Of a DNA stretch of 12,339 nt, positions 1 through 7,474 are shown in pieces. The notes below the pieces were generated by a model that worked only from the letters and a program-made list of their open reading frames with translations, was not told the DNA's origin and searched no databases. Source of the DNA: Thermococcus sp. (GTDB lineage: Archaea > Methanobacteriota_B > Thermococci > Thermococcales > Thermococcaceae); contig JALVUT010000140.1 in assembly GCA_027035445.1 (NCBI GenBank), positions 1 to 12,339 of the forward strand, written 5' to 3'. The stretch's first letter is position 1; every line of letters begins with the position of its first letter. The position numbers were made by a program, and so were the translations under genes.

Positions 1-782
1 TTGGTTACGGCGAGCTCGTCGACTGCATTGCTCACCCTCTCTATAGCACCCTCGGCAAAGACGCCGTGGGTAGCTGAAACGAAGACCTTCTTCGCCCCCA
101 TCTCCCTGAGCAGGTTTGCCGCCCTTACCATTGTGCCGCCGGTGCTTATGATGTCGTCCACGATAAGGACATTCTTGCCCCTCACGTCCACATCAACCGG
201 CGTCATTCTCACTTCTGTCGGCGAAATCCTCTCCTTCTCAAAGTGACTGTACTCGAGACCCAGCCTATCAGCGACCGCCCTTGCTCTCCCACGTGCACCC
301 CTGTCCGGGGCGAGAACTAGCCCCTCCCTTAGCTTTCCCTGGAAGTACTCCGCTATTGCCCTCGCCGCTGAGAGGTTAACCGCTTTCCCAGGGAAGAACT
401 TCAGTGTCCCTGGATTGTGGAGGTCAAAGACATAGAGCTCATCGTAGTAGAGACCGAGGGAGCGCATAACGGCCCTCACACTCACCGGTTCACCTTCCTT
501 GGTAACCCTATCCTGGCGCGAGTAGCCGAAGTAGGGGATCACCACCCGAAGTCTCTCGACCCCGCGCTCCCTGAGCGCATCGCCGATGAGCAGAAGTTCA
601 ATTATTCTCTCGTCCTGGGGATAGAACGTTGAACCAACGACCATCACCTCTTCCGCGGAGCTGAGAACGCGGACGTACTTCTCCCCGTCGGGGAACCTCT
701 TTATTTCGACCCCCCCAATCTTTCCGCCGAGGGTTGCCAGCTCATCCTGAAGATGAATCGCACCTGAGCTAACGACGATCAT
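1..782 (-). CDS. prs: Ribose-phosphate pyrophosphokinase (PRPP synthetase), 3' end cut by window edge
   Basis: Makes 5-phosphoribosyl 1-pyrophosphate from ribose 5-phosphate and ATP in the cytoplasm, feeding purine, pyrimidine, histidine and tryptophan synthesis. Reading the minus strand from ATG at 782 gives 260 residues with no stop before the edge. Family landmarks are clear: [10 protein letters not shown] near residue 30, [10 protein letters not shown] near 83, a [11 protein letters not shown] segment near 120 (the DLH...FF region of the family), [10 protein letters not shown] near 158, and the PRPP-binding loop [13 protein letters not shown] at 207-219. The usual archaeal length is about 280, so roughly 20 C-terminal residues lie outside. 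A GGTGA ribosome site (787-791) precedes the start by 4 nt. The upstream DUF1614 gene lies in the same direction 71 nt away, but prs seems to have its own promoter. Family assignment is secure. Confidence 0.96.
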   Translation of the reverse strand, partial: MIVVSSGAIHLQDELATLGGKIGGVEIKRFPDGEKYVRVLSSAEEVMVVGSTFYPQDERIIELLLIGDALRERGVERLRVVIPYFGYSRQDRVTKEGEPVSVRAVMRSLGLYYDELYVFDLHNPGTLKFFPGKAVNLSAARAIAEYFQGKLREGLVLAPDRGARGRARAVADRLGLEYSHFEKERISPTEVRMTPVDVDVRGKNVLIVDDIISTGGTMVRAANLLREMGAKKVFVSATHGVFAEGAIERVSNAVDELAVT

Positions 783-786
783 GCTA

Positions 787-834
787 TCACCCCGTGCTTG
801 CCGTAGGCATGTGACGGGGTTGCCCTTAAAAATC
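787..834 (-). promoter_or_regulatory. prs promoter with hairpin/operator-like inverted repeat
   Basis: On the minus strand a TATA-like ATTTTTAAGGG lies at 834-824, which predicts a start of transcription near 800-805. Between it and the start codon are 7-bp arms ACCCCGT (789-795) and ACGGGGT (814-820), enclosing a second TGCC/GGCA stem (799-802/806-809). The left arm overlaps the GGTGA ribosome site (787-791). Because the repeat spans the predicted transcription start, a DNA operator is as likely as an RNA hairpin. The promoter call is by eye. Confidence 0.5.
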
Positions 835-853
835 CCACTGTGGCATCTAAATG

Positions 854-1558
854 TCAAACAAGAAGTAGCGCTATCAGACCGGCCAGAAAGATACCATCGA
901 ACGTCCCCGCACCCCCTATGCTGATCATAGAGGCCCCAAGCGTCTTGATCTTGTTCAAGTTCATAAGATCCGCCCCGATCAGAACCCCCATCGTGCCGCT
1001 GGTGTACGCAACTAAGGGGGGGTTGCTTCCCCCAAGTACCAAGGCAAGGCCGAGGGCAACCAGGGGCGGGATCAGCATGGGAATTGCGATGCCAAGTCCG
1101 CGAACCGGACGGGCAAAGACATGGCTGAGCAGGACGGCAATGACAACAGCGAGAAGTGTATTGAACAGGAGCCGAACTTCCCCCAGGAGGACCGTCCGGG
1201 TTAATTCGTAGATGACTATACTGAGCGGCACGAGGGCCCCTCCAACGTTAACTGCTATCACCACCCTGCGCTCCTCCCACCCAAAGTATGGAACCGGATA
1301 GGGTATCCCCAGGAAGACGACCCGCTTGACCTGCAGTACTGGCTCATATGCTCTCTCTTCCGCGATGGGGATGTTAATGAAACTACCCAGGATGGAGAAG
1401 AGGAACAGGGTTAAAGCAACTGCCGGGGGAATCCCGAGCTTTGCAAAGGCGGCGGTGGCTATGCCCGAAAACAGGACAAAGAGTAGGAGGAAAGTGAAAA
1501 GCATCAGAACGATAATTGGAAGTGCAACTGGGGGGATGAACATGCGTTTATTCATCAT
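854..1558 (-). CDS. DUF1614 family integral membrane protein
   Basis: A 234-residue polytopic membrane protein of unknown function. From the ATG at 1558 the chain has hydrophobic stretches at about residues 8-30, 38-58, 84-105, 112-132, 136-156 and 180-234, suggesting six or seven helices. The last part carries the motifs I associate with DUF1614: [17 protein letters not shown] followed by [15 protein letters not shown], polar and glycine-rich segments within the membrane. The reading frame stays open 25 codons further upstream (ATG at 1633). That stretch is hydrophilic, and the ATG at 1558 has GGTG just before it, so I prefer 1558; ATG at 1555 and 1543 are also possible. It precedes prs in the same direction but shares no obvious function with it. 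Confidence 0.85.
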   Translation of the reverse strand: MMNKRMFIPPVALPIIVLMLFTFLLLFVLFSGIATAAFAKLGIPPAVALTLFLFSILGSFINIPIAEERAYEPVLQVKRVVFLGIPYPVPYFGWEERRVVIAVNVGGALVPLSIVIYELTRTVLLGEVRLLFNTLLAVVIAVLLSHVFARPVRGLGIAIPMLIPPLVALGLALVLGGSNPPLVAYTSGTMGVLIGADLMNLNKIKTLGASMISIGGAGTFDGIFLAGLIALLLV

Positions 1559-1569
1559 AGACACCCTTA

Positions 1570-1580
1570 CTTTTATATCC
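1570..1580 (-). promoter_or_regulatory. TATA box of the DUF1614 gene
   Basis: GGATATAAAAG on the minus strand is a good archaeal TATA box only about 12-22 nt before the preferred ATG at 1558. Transcription would then begin at about 1545-1552. That implies a leaderless message, possibly using the ATG at 1543, or a start a little upstream of the usual distance. A second symmetric element, CTTTATAAAC at 1720-1711, could give a leader of about 130 nt instead. Confidence 0.4.
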
Positions 1581-1737
1581 TGGGGGGCCCAATCGTCACT
1601 TCCGACCCTCCCCTGGTGGCTCACGCCCTCCATCCTTTACTGCCAGTGTCGCAAAAAGCCTCTTTGATAGAGTTTGTCTCACCTCAGCACAGAGAAAAAA
1701 GAACGTTTCAGTTTATAAAGGCAACGCGAAGGGCCGG

Positions 1738-1780
1738 CAAAAACTTTAAGTCCCCCTCACCGAATGAGGATTCTGGAGGT
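1738..1780 (+). promoter_or_regulatory. Promoter and ribosome site of the hydrolase-radB unit
   Basis: AAACTTTAAG (1741-1750) resembles a TATA box and predicts a start near 1772. GGAGGT at 1775-1780 then sits 7 nt before the ATG at 1788. The ATG at 1781 is out of frame, so the ribosome site decides the start at 1788. Another TATA-like GTTTATAAAG lies at 1711-1720 and reads almost the same on both strands. The remainder of the divergent gap 1559-1787 shows no gene or RNA that I can support. Confidence 0.5.
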
Positions 1781-1787
1781 ATGGCCA

Positions 1788-2423
1788 ATGAAGATTATCT
1801 GGTACGGGCACGCGTGTTTCTGGGTCGAGACCAGAGGTGTGAGGATCCTGATCGACCCGTATCCTGATGTCGATGATGATAGGATAGGTAAGGTGGACTA
1901 CATTCTAATCACCCACGAGCACAGCGACCACTACGGTAAGGTTGAGCTCCTATCCCGCCTCAGGGGAGCCACAGTCATAGGGCCCCCACAGGTTTATCTA
2001 ATGGCGGTAAGTGACGGGATCACCAACGTTAAGGAGATACGCGAAAACCAGATCCTAGAACTTGGAAATGGGGTTAAACTAACGGCGTTCTACATGGAGC
2101 ATCCATCGAGCCAGTACCCACTTGGGTATCTGATAGAGGGAGAGAGAAAGGTACTCCACACCGGCGACACCTATGCAACACCGCACATGAGGAAGTTCCG
2201 CGGCAGGGTGGACATCTTGATGGTGCCAATAAGTGGGCGCTCCACCGCAAACGAGAGGGAAGCAGTCCAGATAATAGAAGACGTTCGGCCCCACATCGTG
2301 ATCCCCATGCACTACGGCACCTACGGGACGGCTGATGTCGAGAGACTGGAGAGAGAACTTAAGAAGAAACGTGTGTGGGTGCTCCTCAAGGTCATGAAAC
2401 CTTACGAGGAGTTTTCCCCCTGA
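1788..2423 (+). CDS. UPF0173 / UlaG-like metallo-beta-lactamase-fold hydrolase
   Basis: A 211-residue cytoplasmic hydrolase of the metallo-beta-lactamase fold, in the small class that opens directly with [11 protein letters not shown]. The metal-binding signature THEHSDH is at residues 42-48. Further expected ligands are His8 or His105, Asp127 in HTGDTY and His175 in PMHYG. Length matches the UPF0173 family (about 220). The substrate is unknown: relatives include the L-ascorbate-6-phosphate lactonase UlaG, but the family as a whole is uncharacterised. An ATG eight codons upstream (1764) is in frame, but GGAGGT at 1775-1780 points to 1788. radB follows after 15 nt, so the two are probably co-transcribed; a shared role is not implied. 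Confidence 0.9.
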   Translation: MKIIWYGHACFWVETRGVRILIDPYPDVDDDRIGKVDYILITHEHSDHYGKVELLSRLRGATVIGPPQVYLMAVSDGITNVKEIRENQILELGNGVKLTAFYMEHPSSQYPLGYLIEGERKVLHTGDTYATPHMRKFRGRVDILMVPISGRSTANEREAVQIIEDVRPHIVIPMHYGTYGTADVERLERELKKKRVWVLLKVMKPYEEFSP

Positions 2424-2438
2424 GATGATGGTGAGAGA

Positions 2439-3134
2439 ATGCTCACCACAGGCATTGAATCGCTTGACGAACTGCTGGGAGGAGGTTTTAGCCCCGGGGT
2501 TCTAACCCAGGTTTACGGGAGTTTTGCCACCGGAAAAACAACCCTAGCAATGCAGACTGGACTACTGAGTAAGGGTAAGGTGGCCTACGTGGATACAGAG
2601 GGCGGGTTCTCCCCCGAGAGACTGACACAGATTTCCAGAGCCCGGGGATTGGATCCGGGCGAGTCTCTGAGTAGATTTCTGCTGTTCACCCCCATGGACT
2701 TTAAAGAACAGCGTCGTGTTATAGGCGGACTGAAGAAGATTGTAAACCGCGAGTTCTCTCTCGTGGTCGTCGATTCAATAACCGCCCATTACCGTGTGGA
2801 GGAGCCCCACAGGAGCCTCACGAGAAATCTTGGCAGACAGTTACAGGTTCTCCTTTGGCTGGCCAAAAAACATGACATCCCCATCATCATTGCGAATCAG
2901 GTACACTACGACTCCCGCGCTGGAAAGATGAAGCCGGTGGCGGGGCATATACTAAACTACAGATGTAAGGACGTCCTCAGACTGGAGAAAGCAAACACCC
3001 AGGGCATAAGGGTGGCCATACTGGAGCGGCACCACCTCCGGCCGGAAGGGGGGATGGTGTACCTTAAGATAACCGAAAAGGGGATAGAGGGGGGCTCAAC
3101 GGACGGAGAGAAGGTCCCTAACGTCAAAAACTAG
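2439..3134 (+). CDS. radB: DNA repair and recombination protein RadB
   Basis: A euryarchaeal RecA/RadA paralogue of 231 residues that consists of little more than the ATPase core and lacks the N-terminal helix-hairpin-helix domain of RadA. RadB is known as a recombination mediator that binds DNA and RadA and hydrolyses ATP weakly. Here the N-terminus TTGIESLDELLGGGF is typical. Walker A GSFATGKTT is at 27-35, VAYVDTEGGFSPERL at 48-62, and Walker B SLVVVDS at 107-113. An IIIANQVHYD strand/loop at 149-158 corresponds to the DNA-binding loop region. The C-terminal 15 residues are polar and probably disordered. GGTGA at 2430-2434 lies 4 nt before the ATG. Confidence 0.95.
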   Translation: MLTTGIESLDELLGGGFSPGVLTQVYGSFATGKTTLAMQTGLLSKGKVAYVDTEGGFSPERLTQISRARGLDPGESLSRFLLFTPMDFKEQRRVIGGLKKIVNREFSLVVVDSITAHYRVEEPHRSLTRNLGRQLQVLLWLAKKHDIPIIIANQVHYDSRAGKMKPVAGHILNYRCKDVLRLEKANTQGIRVAILERHHLRPEGGMVYLKITEKGIEGGSTDGEKVPNVKN

Positions 3135-3152
3135 AAAACCCCATCCCTGAGT

Positions 3153-3540
3153 TTATCCTTTCCAGCTATCAGACCCAGCCTTCTTCTGCCCCTCAACGTT
3201 CACGTTGTTGAGTATCGCTATGAGCTCCTCAAAGATCCACTCAGGATATTCCGGGAGGTCGGAGGCTATGTACTTGAAATCTCATGGGCGATATGGGGGG
3301 ATTTTGGAACACCTCTGAAGGTGACGTTCTCTCTAGTGAGGCGTCCTCTATCGTTGACCTCGCCAGAGGCTGTAAACGAGGGTCTGGGCATAGGCATCTG
3401 CAAACTTACTCCTCTTCATTCCCGCTATGAGGTGTTCCCTAAACGCCCGGTGGAGGTAGTGAAGCTGTTCGCTGTCGTTCATATTCTCGTTCATGGATTA
3501 TTTTGACGTTGTAGTCCTTCTTGAGGCCCTTGGAATAACC
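3153..3540 (-). pseudogene. Decayed fragment of a type IIG/ISP-like N6-adenine DNA methylase (restriction-modification relic)
   Basis: No intact gene occupies 3135-3656, but the minus strand keeps conserved protein segments in several frames. From an ATG at 3494 one frame reads HRAFREHLIAGMKRSKFADAY, then AQTLVYSLW, and stops at RGQR. A second frame continues NDRGRLTRENVTFRGVPKSP to IAHE. A third continues DFKYIASDLPEYPEWIFEE, then LIAILNNVNVE, ending at TAA 3155-3153. In order these match a pattern I recall from type IIG/ISP methylases: FADAYAQT-x-Y-x-L, 'LTRENV...IPKS.P', 'YIA..dLPe...Wi.eel..iL'. Upstream, YSKGLKKDYNVKIIHE (about 3536-3490) may be what is left of the nuclease end. At least two frameshifts and loss of the catalytic methylase motifs make it non-functional. 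The family match is from memory of the pattern, not a search. Confidence 0.65.
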
Positions 3541-3616
3541 CCCTAAAACCCTGGCTTCATTTTATCATCAAACAATAGAAAATATCAAGAGAGATATCAA
3601 AGGGTTTCCACCGCAA

Positions 3617-3653
3617 CGTTTTTACACCCTCCCATTCAACTAGAAATGGTGGT
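3617..3653 (+). promoter_or_regulatory. vapBC promoter and ribosome site
   Basis: CGTTTTTACAC (3617-3626) is a TATA-like element that would start transcription near 3645-3650, giving a leader of about ten bases. GGTGGT at 3648-3653 lies 3 nt before the ATG at 3657. No clear inverted repeat for autorepression was seen by eye. The upstream AATATCAAGAGAGATATCAAAG stretch (3581-3602) contains a loose direct repeat of ATATCAA. Confidence 0.4.
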
Positions 3654-3656
3654 ATC

Positions 3657-3881
3657 ATGGGAATCACAAGGGTAACTAGGAATTATCAAGTTACTATTCC
3701 AAGTGATGTTAGGAAGAAGCTGGGGATTAGGATAGGGGACATTCTGGTTATAGAGATTGAGGATGGAAAGGCCATAATCAAAAAGAGCACCCTTGAACTC
3801 CCCCTATTGCCAGGAGGGAAGGAACTGAAGGTTGAGGATATTGAGGAGGCCATAAGAAGAGGGCAGGGTGAAGAAGAGTGA
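3657..3881 (+). CDS. vapB: VapB-type antitoxin, AbrB/MazE/SpoVT domain
   Basis: A 74-residue antitoxin expected to bind its own promoter and neutralise the PIN-domain toxin encoded immediately downstream. Residues 1-43 form the swapped-hairpin DNA-binding domain: GITRVTRNYQVTIPSDVRKK, then LGIRIGDILVIEIEDGKAIIKK. The acidic tail with the pattern ELPLLPGG-KELKVEDIEEAIRRG (about 46-70) is the part that usually wraps around the toxin. Its stop overlaps the toxin start (GTGA at 3878-3881), the standard coupling for this class. By family analogy the VapBC complex represses its own synthesis. The assignment rests on the domain pattern plus the neighbouring toxin. Confidence 0.9.
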   Translation: MGITRVTRNYQVTIPSDVRKKLGIRIGDILVIEIEDGKAIIKKSTLELPLLPGGKELKVEDIEEAIRRGQGEEE

Positions 3882-4264
3882 CGGTGATAGACACCAACGT
3901 CTTCATATACGCCACCCTAAGGGATTCGGAGTTCAATAAGGAAGCGAGGAAACTGCTGAGTGAGCTTGAGAGGTGGATCGTCCCGAGCATAGTTCTCTAC
4001 GAGCTTTACTGGTTCTTCAGGGAGGAAGGTTACAATGGAGAGCAAATAGGGAATGTCATCTCCTCTATTCTAAACAGCCCAAGAACCAAGGTAGTCGGCG
4101 ATCAAGGGAAGTACACAAAGCGCGCCTTGAAACTAACCAAGAACCCAAAACGCTTTAACGACATGGTAATACTCGCCACGGCAGAGGACTCCAAGAGACT
4201 GGTCACCTACGATAAGAGACTGAAAAAAGAAGCGGAGAAGCTGAGCATCAAAACGATGCCTTAA
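3878..4264 (+). CDS. vapC: VapC-type toxin, PIN-domain ribonuclease
   Basis: A 128-residue PIN-domain endoribonuclease, the toxin of the vapBC pair. The four acidic residues expected to hold Mg2+/Mn2+ are present: Asp5 (VIDTN), Glu42 (LYELY), Asp95 ([11 protein letters not shown]) and Asp112 (TYDKRL), so it should be catalytically competent. Family members cut tRNA or rRNA; the target here cannot be told. The start is GTG at 3878, overlapping the vapB stop by 4 nt, with the terminal GGGCAGGGTGAAGAAGA of vapB providing GGTGA at 3868-3872. The stop codon overlaps by two bases that of the convergent FAU-1 gene (4261-4263), leaving no space for a terminator between them. Confidence 0.92.
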   Translation: MTVIDTNVFIYATLRDSEFNKEARKLLSELERWIVPSIVLYELYWFFREEGYNGEQIGNVISSILNSPRTKVVGDQGKYTKRALKLTKNPKRFNDMVILATAEDSKRLVTYDKRLKKEAEKLSIKTMP

Positions 4265-5676
4265 ACCCTATCATACACTTCCTGTGCTATCCTCAGAACG
4301 GCCTTGTAAAGCTTATCGCTGATTATACCCTCCTCGTAGTGCTCCTTGAGCTTTTCCTGATCTATTATCTCCTTCTTACCGTCCGGCCATTTAACGACGT
4401 CTACCTCTAGGTCAACGTAGCGGGCCCGGTCGGGATATATCTCAATGGGTGTGTTGATGTTATAGTACTCACCCTTCGGATTTCCCTCGCGGTCGTAGTA
4501 CCTGTGGACAAACCACCATTTACCCGCCTCCATCTCAGTTATCACGTAGTCACCAACTTCTATCGGGAGTTCCAATCCATCGTAAAACTTACCCGGTTTA
4601 AGACGGCGCCGCATCACTATCCGCAGGGGGTTCGTGTTTATCCCGGTGATTTCCCCGGGCCCTATCCTGATCCTCTGTCCGTCGGGTTTGTAGTGATCTA
4701 GCGTGAAGAGCCATCCCCTCCTCGGCCCCTTGTCCCCTATCAGTGTCTCCCAGAAACCCTGGTTGACCCTGACTCTCTGATCAGGTACCCGGGCGAGGAT
4801 GCCTTCTGCTATATCCACGGCAAAACTGAACTCAACATCATACGCTTTGAGCTGATGGTGGCCGTCAACCGTTGGTACGACCCTGTTACGAATCTCATCC
4901 AGCTTCTTCTTTGCCCCTCCTCCGAACTCAACCTCGTAGATGTCCCTGCCCTCAATCACTTTCTCGGGGGCGCTGTAGAGCTCGGCCTTTCTGAGCCTCT
5001 CAGCGGACTTTGAGAGGGTGGTTACCTCCCCTTTGAGAACCTCCCAGTCCTTGTAGGCGGCCGCGGTTCTCCATAGAATACCCCAGTCACCAAGGTCAAG
5101 GCTGAGACCGAGTATCCTGAGACGCTCACGCTCCTTCTGATCCCGTATCTTCCGGGATATCTTGACATGTCTCTGTGCCCCGATGGGCTTCGGTATCAGA
5201 ACCGCATAGTCACCAGGTATCGTCAACGTAACGCTCAGCTGCGGTAGGAGGTTGTGCTTTTTGACTTGGACGAGAACCTCATCCCCCTCCATCGCATGTG
5301 GAAGTTCCTCTACAAAGAGAGTGCCAATAGCACTGCCGATGTCTAGGTAAACATGGCGCTCGTCCCTCTTCACCACAATACCCTTGTATATGCCGTAGAG
5401 CTGGTACGGGAGTTTTCTAAAAAACACGTCTATAAGTTCCCTCTCAAGCACCTCCCTAATGGACTCAATAGCCGTTCCAACGAGCACTACCCCATGTCGG
5501 TCTCTTTTGTCATACACATCCACATCAAACTCTTCGTAGGTCTTTTCAAGGTTGAAGCGCTCAACTACTTTCTGGCTTGGCTGGCTTATAACAAAACCCC
5601 CATCAAGGAGCAACTTGGTAAGGGCCGTGCTGTAGATGCCCCTAACCCGAACTGAAACTTCTGTGTCTGTAGACAC
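4261..5676 (-). CDS. fau-1: Probable ribonuclease FAU-1 (AU-rich RNA-binding protein)
   Basis: An archaeal RNase E/G-related protein first described in Pyrococcus furiosus as binding and cleaving AU-rich RNA and implicated in 5S rRNA processing. With the GTG start at 5676 it has 471 residues. The N-terminal [19 protein letters not shown] is typical; an S1-like RNA-binding insertion spans about 93-148 ([11 protein letters not shown]...[18 protein letters not shown]). A DUF402 domain follows at about 353-466, with [26 protein letters not shown] core and a '[14 protein letters not shown]' segment. GGTGG at 5686-5682 favours the GTG at 5676; ATG at 5712 or GTG at 5685/5682 are alternatives. The 5' end lies inside the preceding gene, so the two are probably co-translated. 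Confidence 0.93.
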   Translation of the reverse strand: MSTDTEVSVRVRGIYSTALTKLLLDGGFVISQPSQKVVERFNLEKTYEEFDVDVYDKRDRHGVVLVGTAIESIREVLERELIDVFFRKLPYQLYGIYKGIVVKRDERHVYLDIGSAIGTLFVEELPHAMEGDEVLVQVKKHNLLPQLSVTLTIPGDYAVLIPKPIGAQRHVKISRKIRDQKERERLRILGLSLDLGDWGILWRTAAAYKDWEVLKGEVTTLSKSAERLRKAELYSAPEKVIEGRDIYEVEFGGGAKKKLDEIRNRVVPTVDGHHQLKAYDVEFSFAVDIAEGILARVPDQRVRVNQGFWETLIGDKGPRRGWLFTLDHYKPDGQRIRIGPGEITGINTNPLRIVMRRRLKPGKFYDGLELPIEVGDYVITEMEAGKWWFVHRYYDREGNPKGEYYNINTPIEIYPDRARYVDLEVDVVKWPDGKKEIIDQEKLKEHYEEGIISDKLYKAVLRIAQEVYDRV

Positions 5677-6391
5677 CTTCACCACCCCGCATCTTCTTTT
5701 CCACCACTCCAATGAGCGTCAATCCCTCAAGTATCTCACCGGCGTTCCTCACACCACTGAGCTTCTCAACGTTTCTCGCCTCAACCCAGAGCAAACCACG
5801 GGAATGCCAGTCTCTCAGAGCCTCCTCAACTCTATGGACATCCCCTGGATGGGTGTAGAGACGGAACATGAACCGCTTTATTGCCCCAAGCTCGTCCTCG
5901 ATTTCATCAATTTTTCCGAGCTTGTCCATTATACTTAAGGGTACCTTTTTCTCTTTTTCGCCCTCCATCAGAAGGGTCAGCTCCTCAAATTCTCTGCTCA
6001 AGACATCCACGCTTCTACTGATGGCGTAGTCGTAGACCCTGTGGAACTGTGAGAGTCTGTCCATCGCCGTCCCGAGCTTCAGGCGGGCATCATAGGTCGT
6101 GACCTTTGAAAGAAGCGAGAGAACCTCCTCAAGACGGAACTTCATCTGGTGTTCATTTCGCTGTATCTCCTTTGCCAACTCCTCGATCCTCCCCCCGACC
6201 CCAGCGAGCTCCCTATAGAGGGTAGACGCGAGATCCAGCTTTTCCATGACAAGTGAATGAAGCCCCTTAACTTCCCTAAGAATAGACTCGTAGTTGGTCT
6301 CCTCGTACAGGCCAGGAAATTTGCGCTCAAATTCCGCATGAAGGGCCTCAAAACGTGCGAACTTAGTCTTGAGCTCATTAACATCCATCAT
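5642..6391 (-). CDS. Coiled-coil protein with winged-helix-like C-terminus, function unknown
   Basis: A 249-residue soluble, highly charged protein I cannot name. Residues about 5-180 are almost entirely helical with heptad-like spacing ([58 protein letters not shown]), suggesting long coiled coils. Residues about 185-243 look like a winged helix: [20 protein letters not shown], then [20 protein letters not shown], then a hairpin-like [15 protein letters not shown]. That architecture would fit a DNA- or RNA-associated scaffold or regulator. It directly precedes fau-1 with a 35-nt overlap, so a link to RNA processing is possible but only inferred. The preferred start is the ATG pair at 6391/6388 after GGGGGAAGG; the upstream extension to 6466 looks non-coding. 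Confidence 0.75.
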   Translation of the reverse strand: MMDVNELKTKFARFEALHAEFERKFPGLYEETNYESILREVKGLHSLVMEKLDLASTLYRELAGVGGRIEELAKEIQRNEHQMKFRLEEVLSLLSKVTTYDARLKLGTAMDRLSQFHRVYDYAISRSVDVLSREFEELTLLMEGEKEKKVPLSIMDKLGKIDEIEDELGAIKRFMFRLYTHPGDVHRVEEALRDWHSRGLLWVEARNVEKLSGVRNAGEILEGLTLIGVVEKKMRGGEGVYRHRSFSSG

Positions 6392-6440
6392 CCTTCCCCC
6401 ATAACCTCTCCAACTCCCACTACTTGTAGTTTTCGATAGG

Positions 6441-6481
6441 TCTATTAAACTGAAGTATTTACCCACAATCTTTTTTTAAGC
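6441..6481. promoter_or_regulatory. Divergent promoters between the coiled-coil gene and moaA
   Basis: For moaA, TTTTTTTAAG (6471-6480) is a TATA-like element predicting a start near 6502 and a leader of under ten bases. For the minus-strand gene, GTTTAATAGA (6450-6441) predicts a start near 6420 and a leader of about 30 bases. The run CTTAAAAAAAG (6481-6471, minus) is a second choice. The elements lie about 30 nt apart, so binding of one polymerase may affect the other. Confidence 0.4.
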
Positions 6482-6509
6482 TCATTGTGTATTACATCCG
6501 GTGCTCTCA

Positions 6510-7436
6510 ATGGTGCTCATAGACCGCTTCGGCAGGCCGGTTACAAACCTGAGGATTTCCCTCACACTGGACTGCAACTACCGTTGCTTTTTCTGTCACA
6601 GAGAAGGACAGACCTCCAGAGTGGCCCCAGAAATGACACCGGGGGAGATCGAGAGGCTCGTCAGAATAGCATCACACCTTGGGATAAGGAAGGTGAAGCT
6701 GACAGGCGGCGAACCGACGGTAAGAGATGACATAGTTGAAATCGTGAGAAGGATAAAGCCCTACGTGATCGACCTCTCCATGACAACCAATGGAAGTCGA
6801 ATGAAGGAACTCTCCGACCCCTTGGCCAGAGCAGGTCTCGATAGGGTAAACATATCTCTTCATAGTCTTAAACCTGAGGTTTACCGACGCATAACAGGTA
6901 TTGACATGCTCCACACCGTTCTTGAAGGTGTGGAGGAGGCCGTGAAACACCTCAGTCCGGTCAAACTCAACATGACGGTGATGAAGGGAGTTAACGACGG
7001 TGAGATATGGGACATGGTTGAGTTCGCGGCGAAAACCGGTGCAATACTCCAGCTAATTGAGCTTGAGGCTCCAAGGGAGATTGAACAGACCAGATTCTTT
7101 CGGAAGTACTTCTACCCCCTGAAACCGGTCGAGGAGGAACTTGGGAGAAAGGCCGTGAAAGTGAGGGAAAGAAGGATGCACAGAAGGAAGAAGTACCTGA
7201 TACCGGTGGAACATGGGATGGCGGAGGTGGAAGTGGTTCGCTCCATGCACAATACGGTCTTCTGCGCCAACTGCACAAGGCTGAGGGTCACATCCAGCGG
7301 TGCTTTCAAGACCTGCCTCCTGAGGAGCAACGATACGATAAACTTCCTGAACGCAATGAGGAACGGTGCGAGCGACGCGGATGTGGTGGACGTACTCAAG
7401 AAGGCGGTGATGAAAAGGGAGCCCTACTGGCGCTGA
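6510..7436 (+). CDS. moaA: GTP 3',8-cyclase MoaA (radical SAM), molybdopterin/tungstopterin biosynthesis
   Basis: Catalyses the first step of pterin cofactor synthesis, turning GTP into 3',8-cyclo-7,8-dihydro-GTP; in Thermococcales the cofactor mainly carries tungsten. The 308-residue protein begins [19 protein letters not shown]. The SAM cluster ligands are Cys22, Cys26 and Cys29 (CNYRCFFC), the GGE segment is LTGGEPTVR at 65-73, and the second 4Fe-4S cluster ligands are Cys252, Cys255 and Cys269 (CANCTR...KTC). The C-terminus is REPYWR, without the terminal Gly-Gly that bacterial MoaA threads into its active site. The start is ATG 6510, with GGTG at 6500-6503 six bases before it; GTG at 6501 or 6513 are alternatives. 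No other molybdopterin gene lies in the window. Confidence 0.94.
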   Translation: MVLIDRFGRPVTNLRISLTLDCNYRCFFCHREGQTSRVAPEMTPGEIERLVRIASHLGIRKVKLTGGEPTVRDDIVEIVRRIKPYVIDLSMTTNGSRMKELSDPLARAGLDRVNISLHSLKPEVYRRITGIDMLHTVLEGVEEAVKHLSPVKLNMTVMKGVNDGEIWDMVEFAAKTGAILQLIELEAPREIEQTRFFRKYFYPLKPVEEELGRKAVKVRERRMHRRKKYLIPVEHGMAEVEVVRSMHNTVFCANCTRLRVTSSGAFKTCLLRSNDTINFLNAMRNGASDADVVDVLKKAVMKREPYWR

Positions 7437-7444
7437 GGCAAAGG

Positions 7445-7452
7445 CTTTTATT
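7445..7452 (+). promoter_or_regulatory. TATA box of the DUF835 gene
   Basis: CTTTTATT just after the moaA stop is centred about 26 nt before 7474, so transcription would begin almost on the ATG at 7475. This argues for a leaderless message and for 7475 rather than the in-frame TTG/ATG at 7451/7454, which would overlap the TATA box itself. Confidence 0.4.
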
Positions 7453-7474
7453 GATGTACATCCTAAAAGGGGAC

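Noticed and set aside
840..1211. Plus-strand open frame of 123 codons
   Set aside because: It is antisense to the DUF1614 gene, which has family motifs and membrane helices; the plus-strand translation is Arg/Ser/Pro-rich with no recognisable domain.
1616..1867. Plus-strand open frame running into the hydrolase gene
   Set aside because: It overlaps the hydrolase in another frame, has no ribosome site, and its translation shows no domain.
3321..3506. Plus-strand open frame of 61 codons in the gap after radB
   Set aside because: It lies antisense to the methylase relic, whose three-frame conservation explains this stretch better; no ribosome site.
7407..7436. C/D-box guide RNA: GTGATGA (C-like) and CTGA (D-like) near the moaA end
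   Set aside because: The boxes are about 20 nt apart with no paired D'/C' set at the usual spacing, and they fall within coding sequence of moaA.
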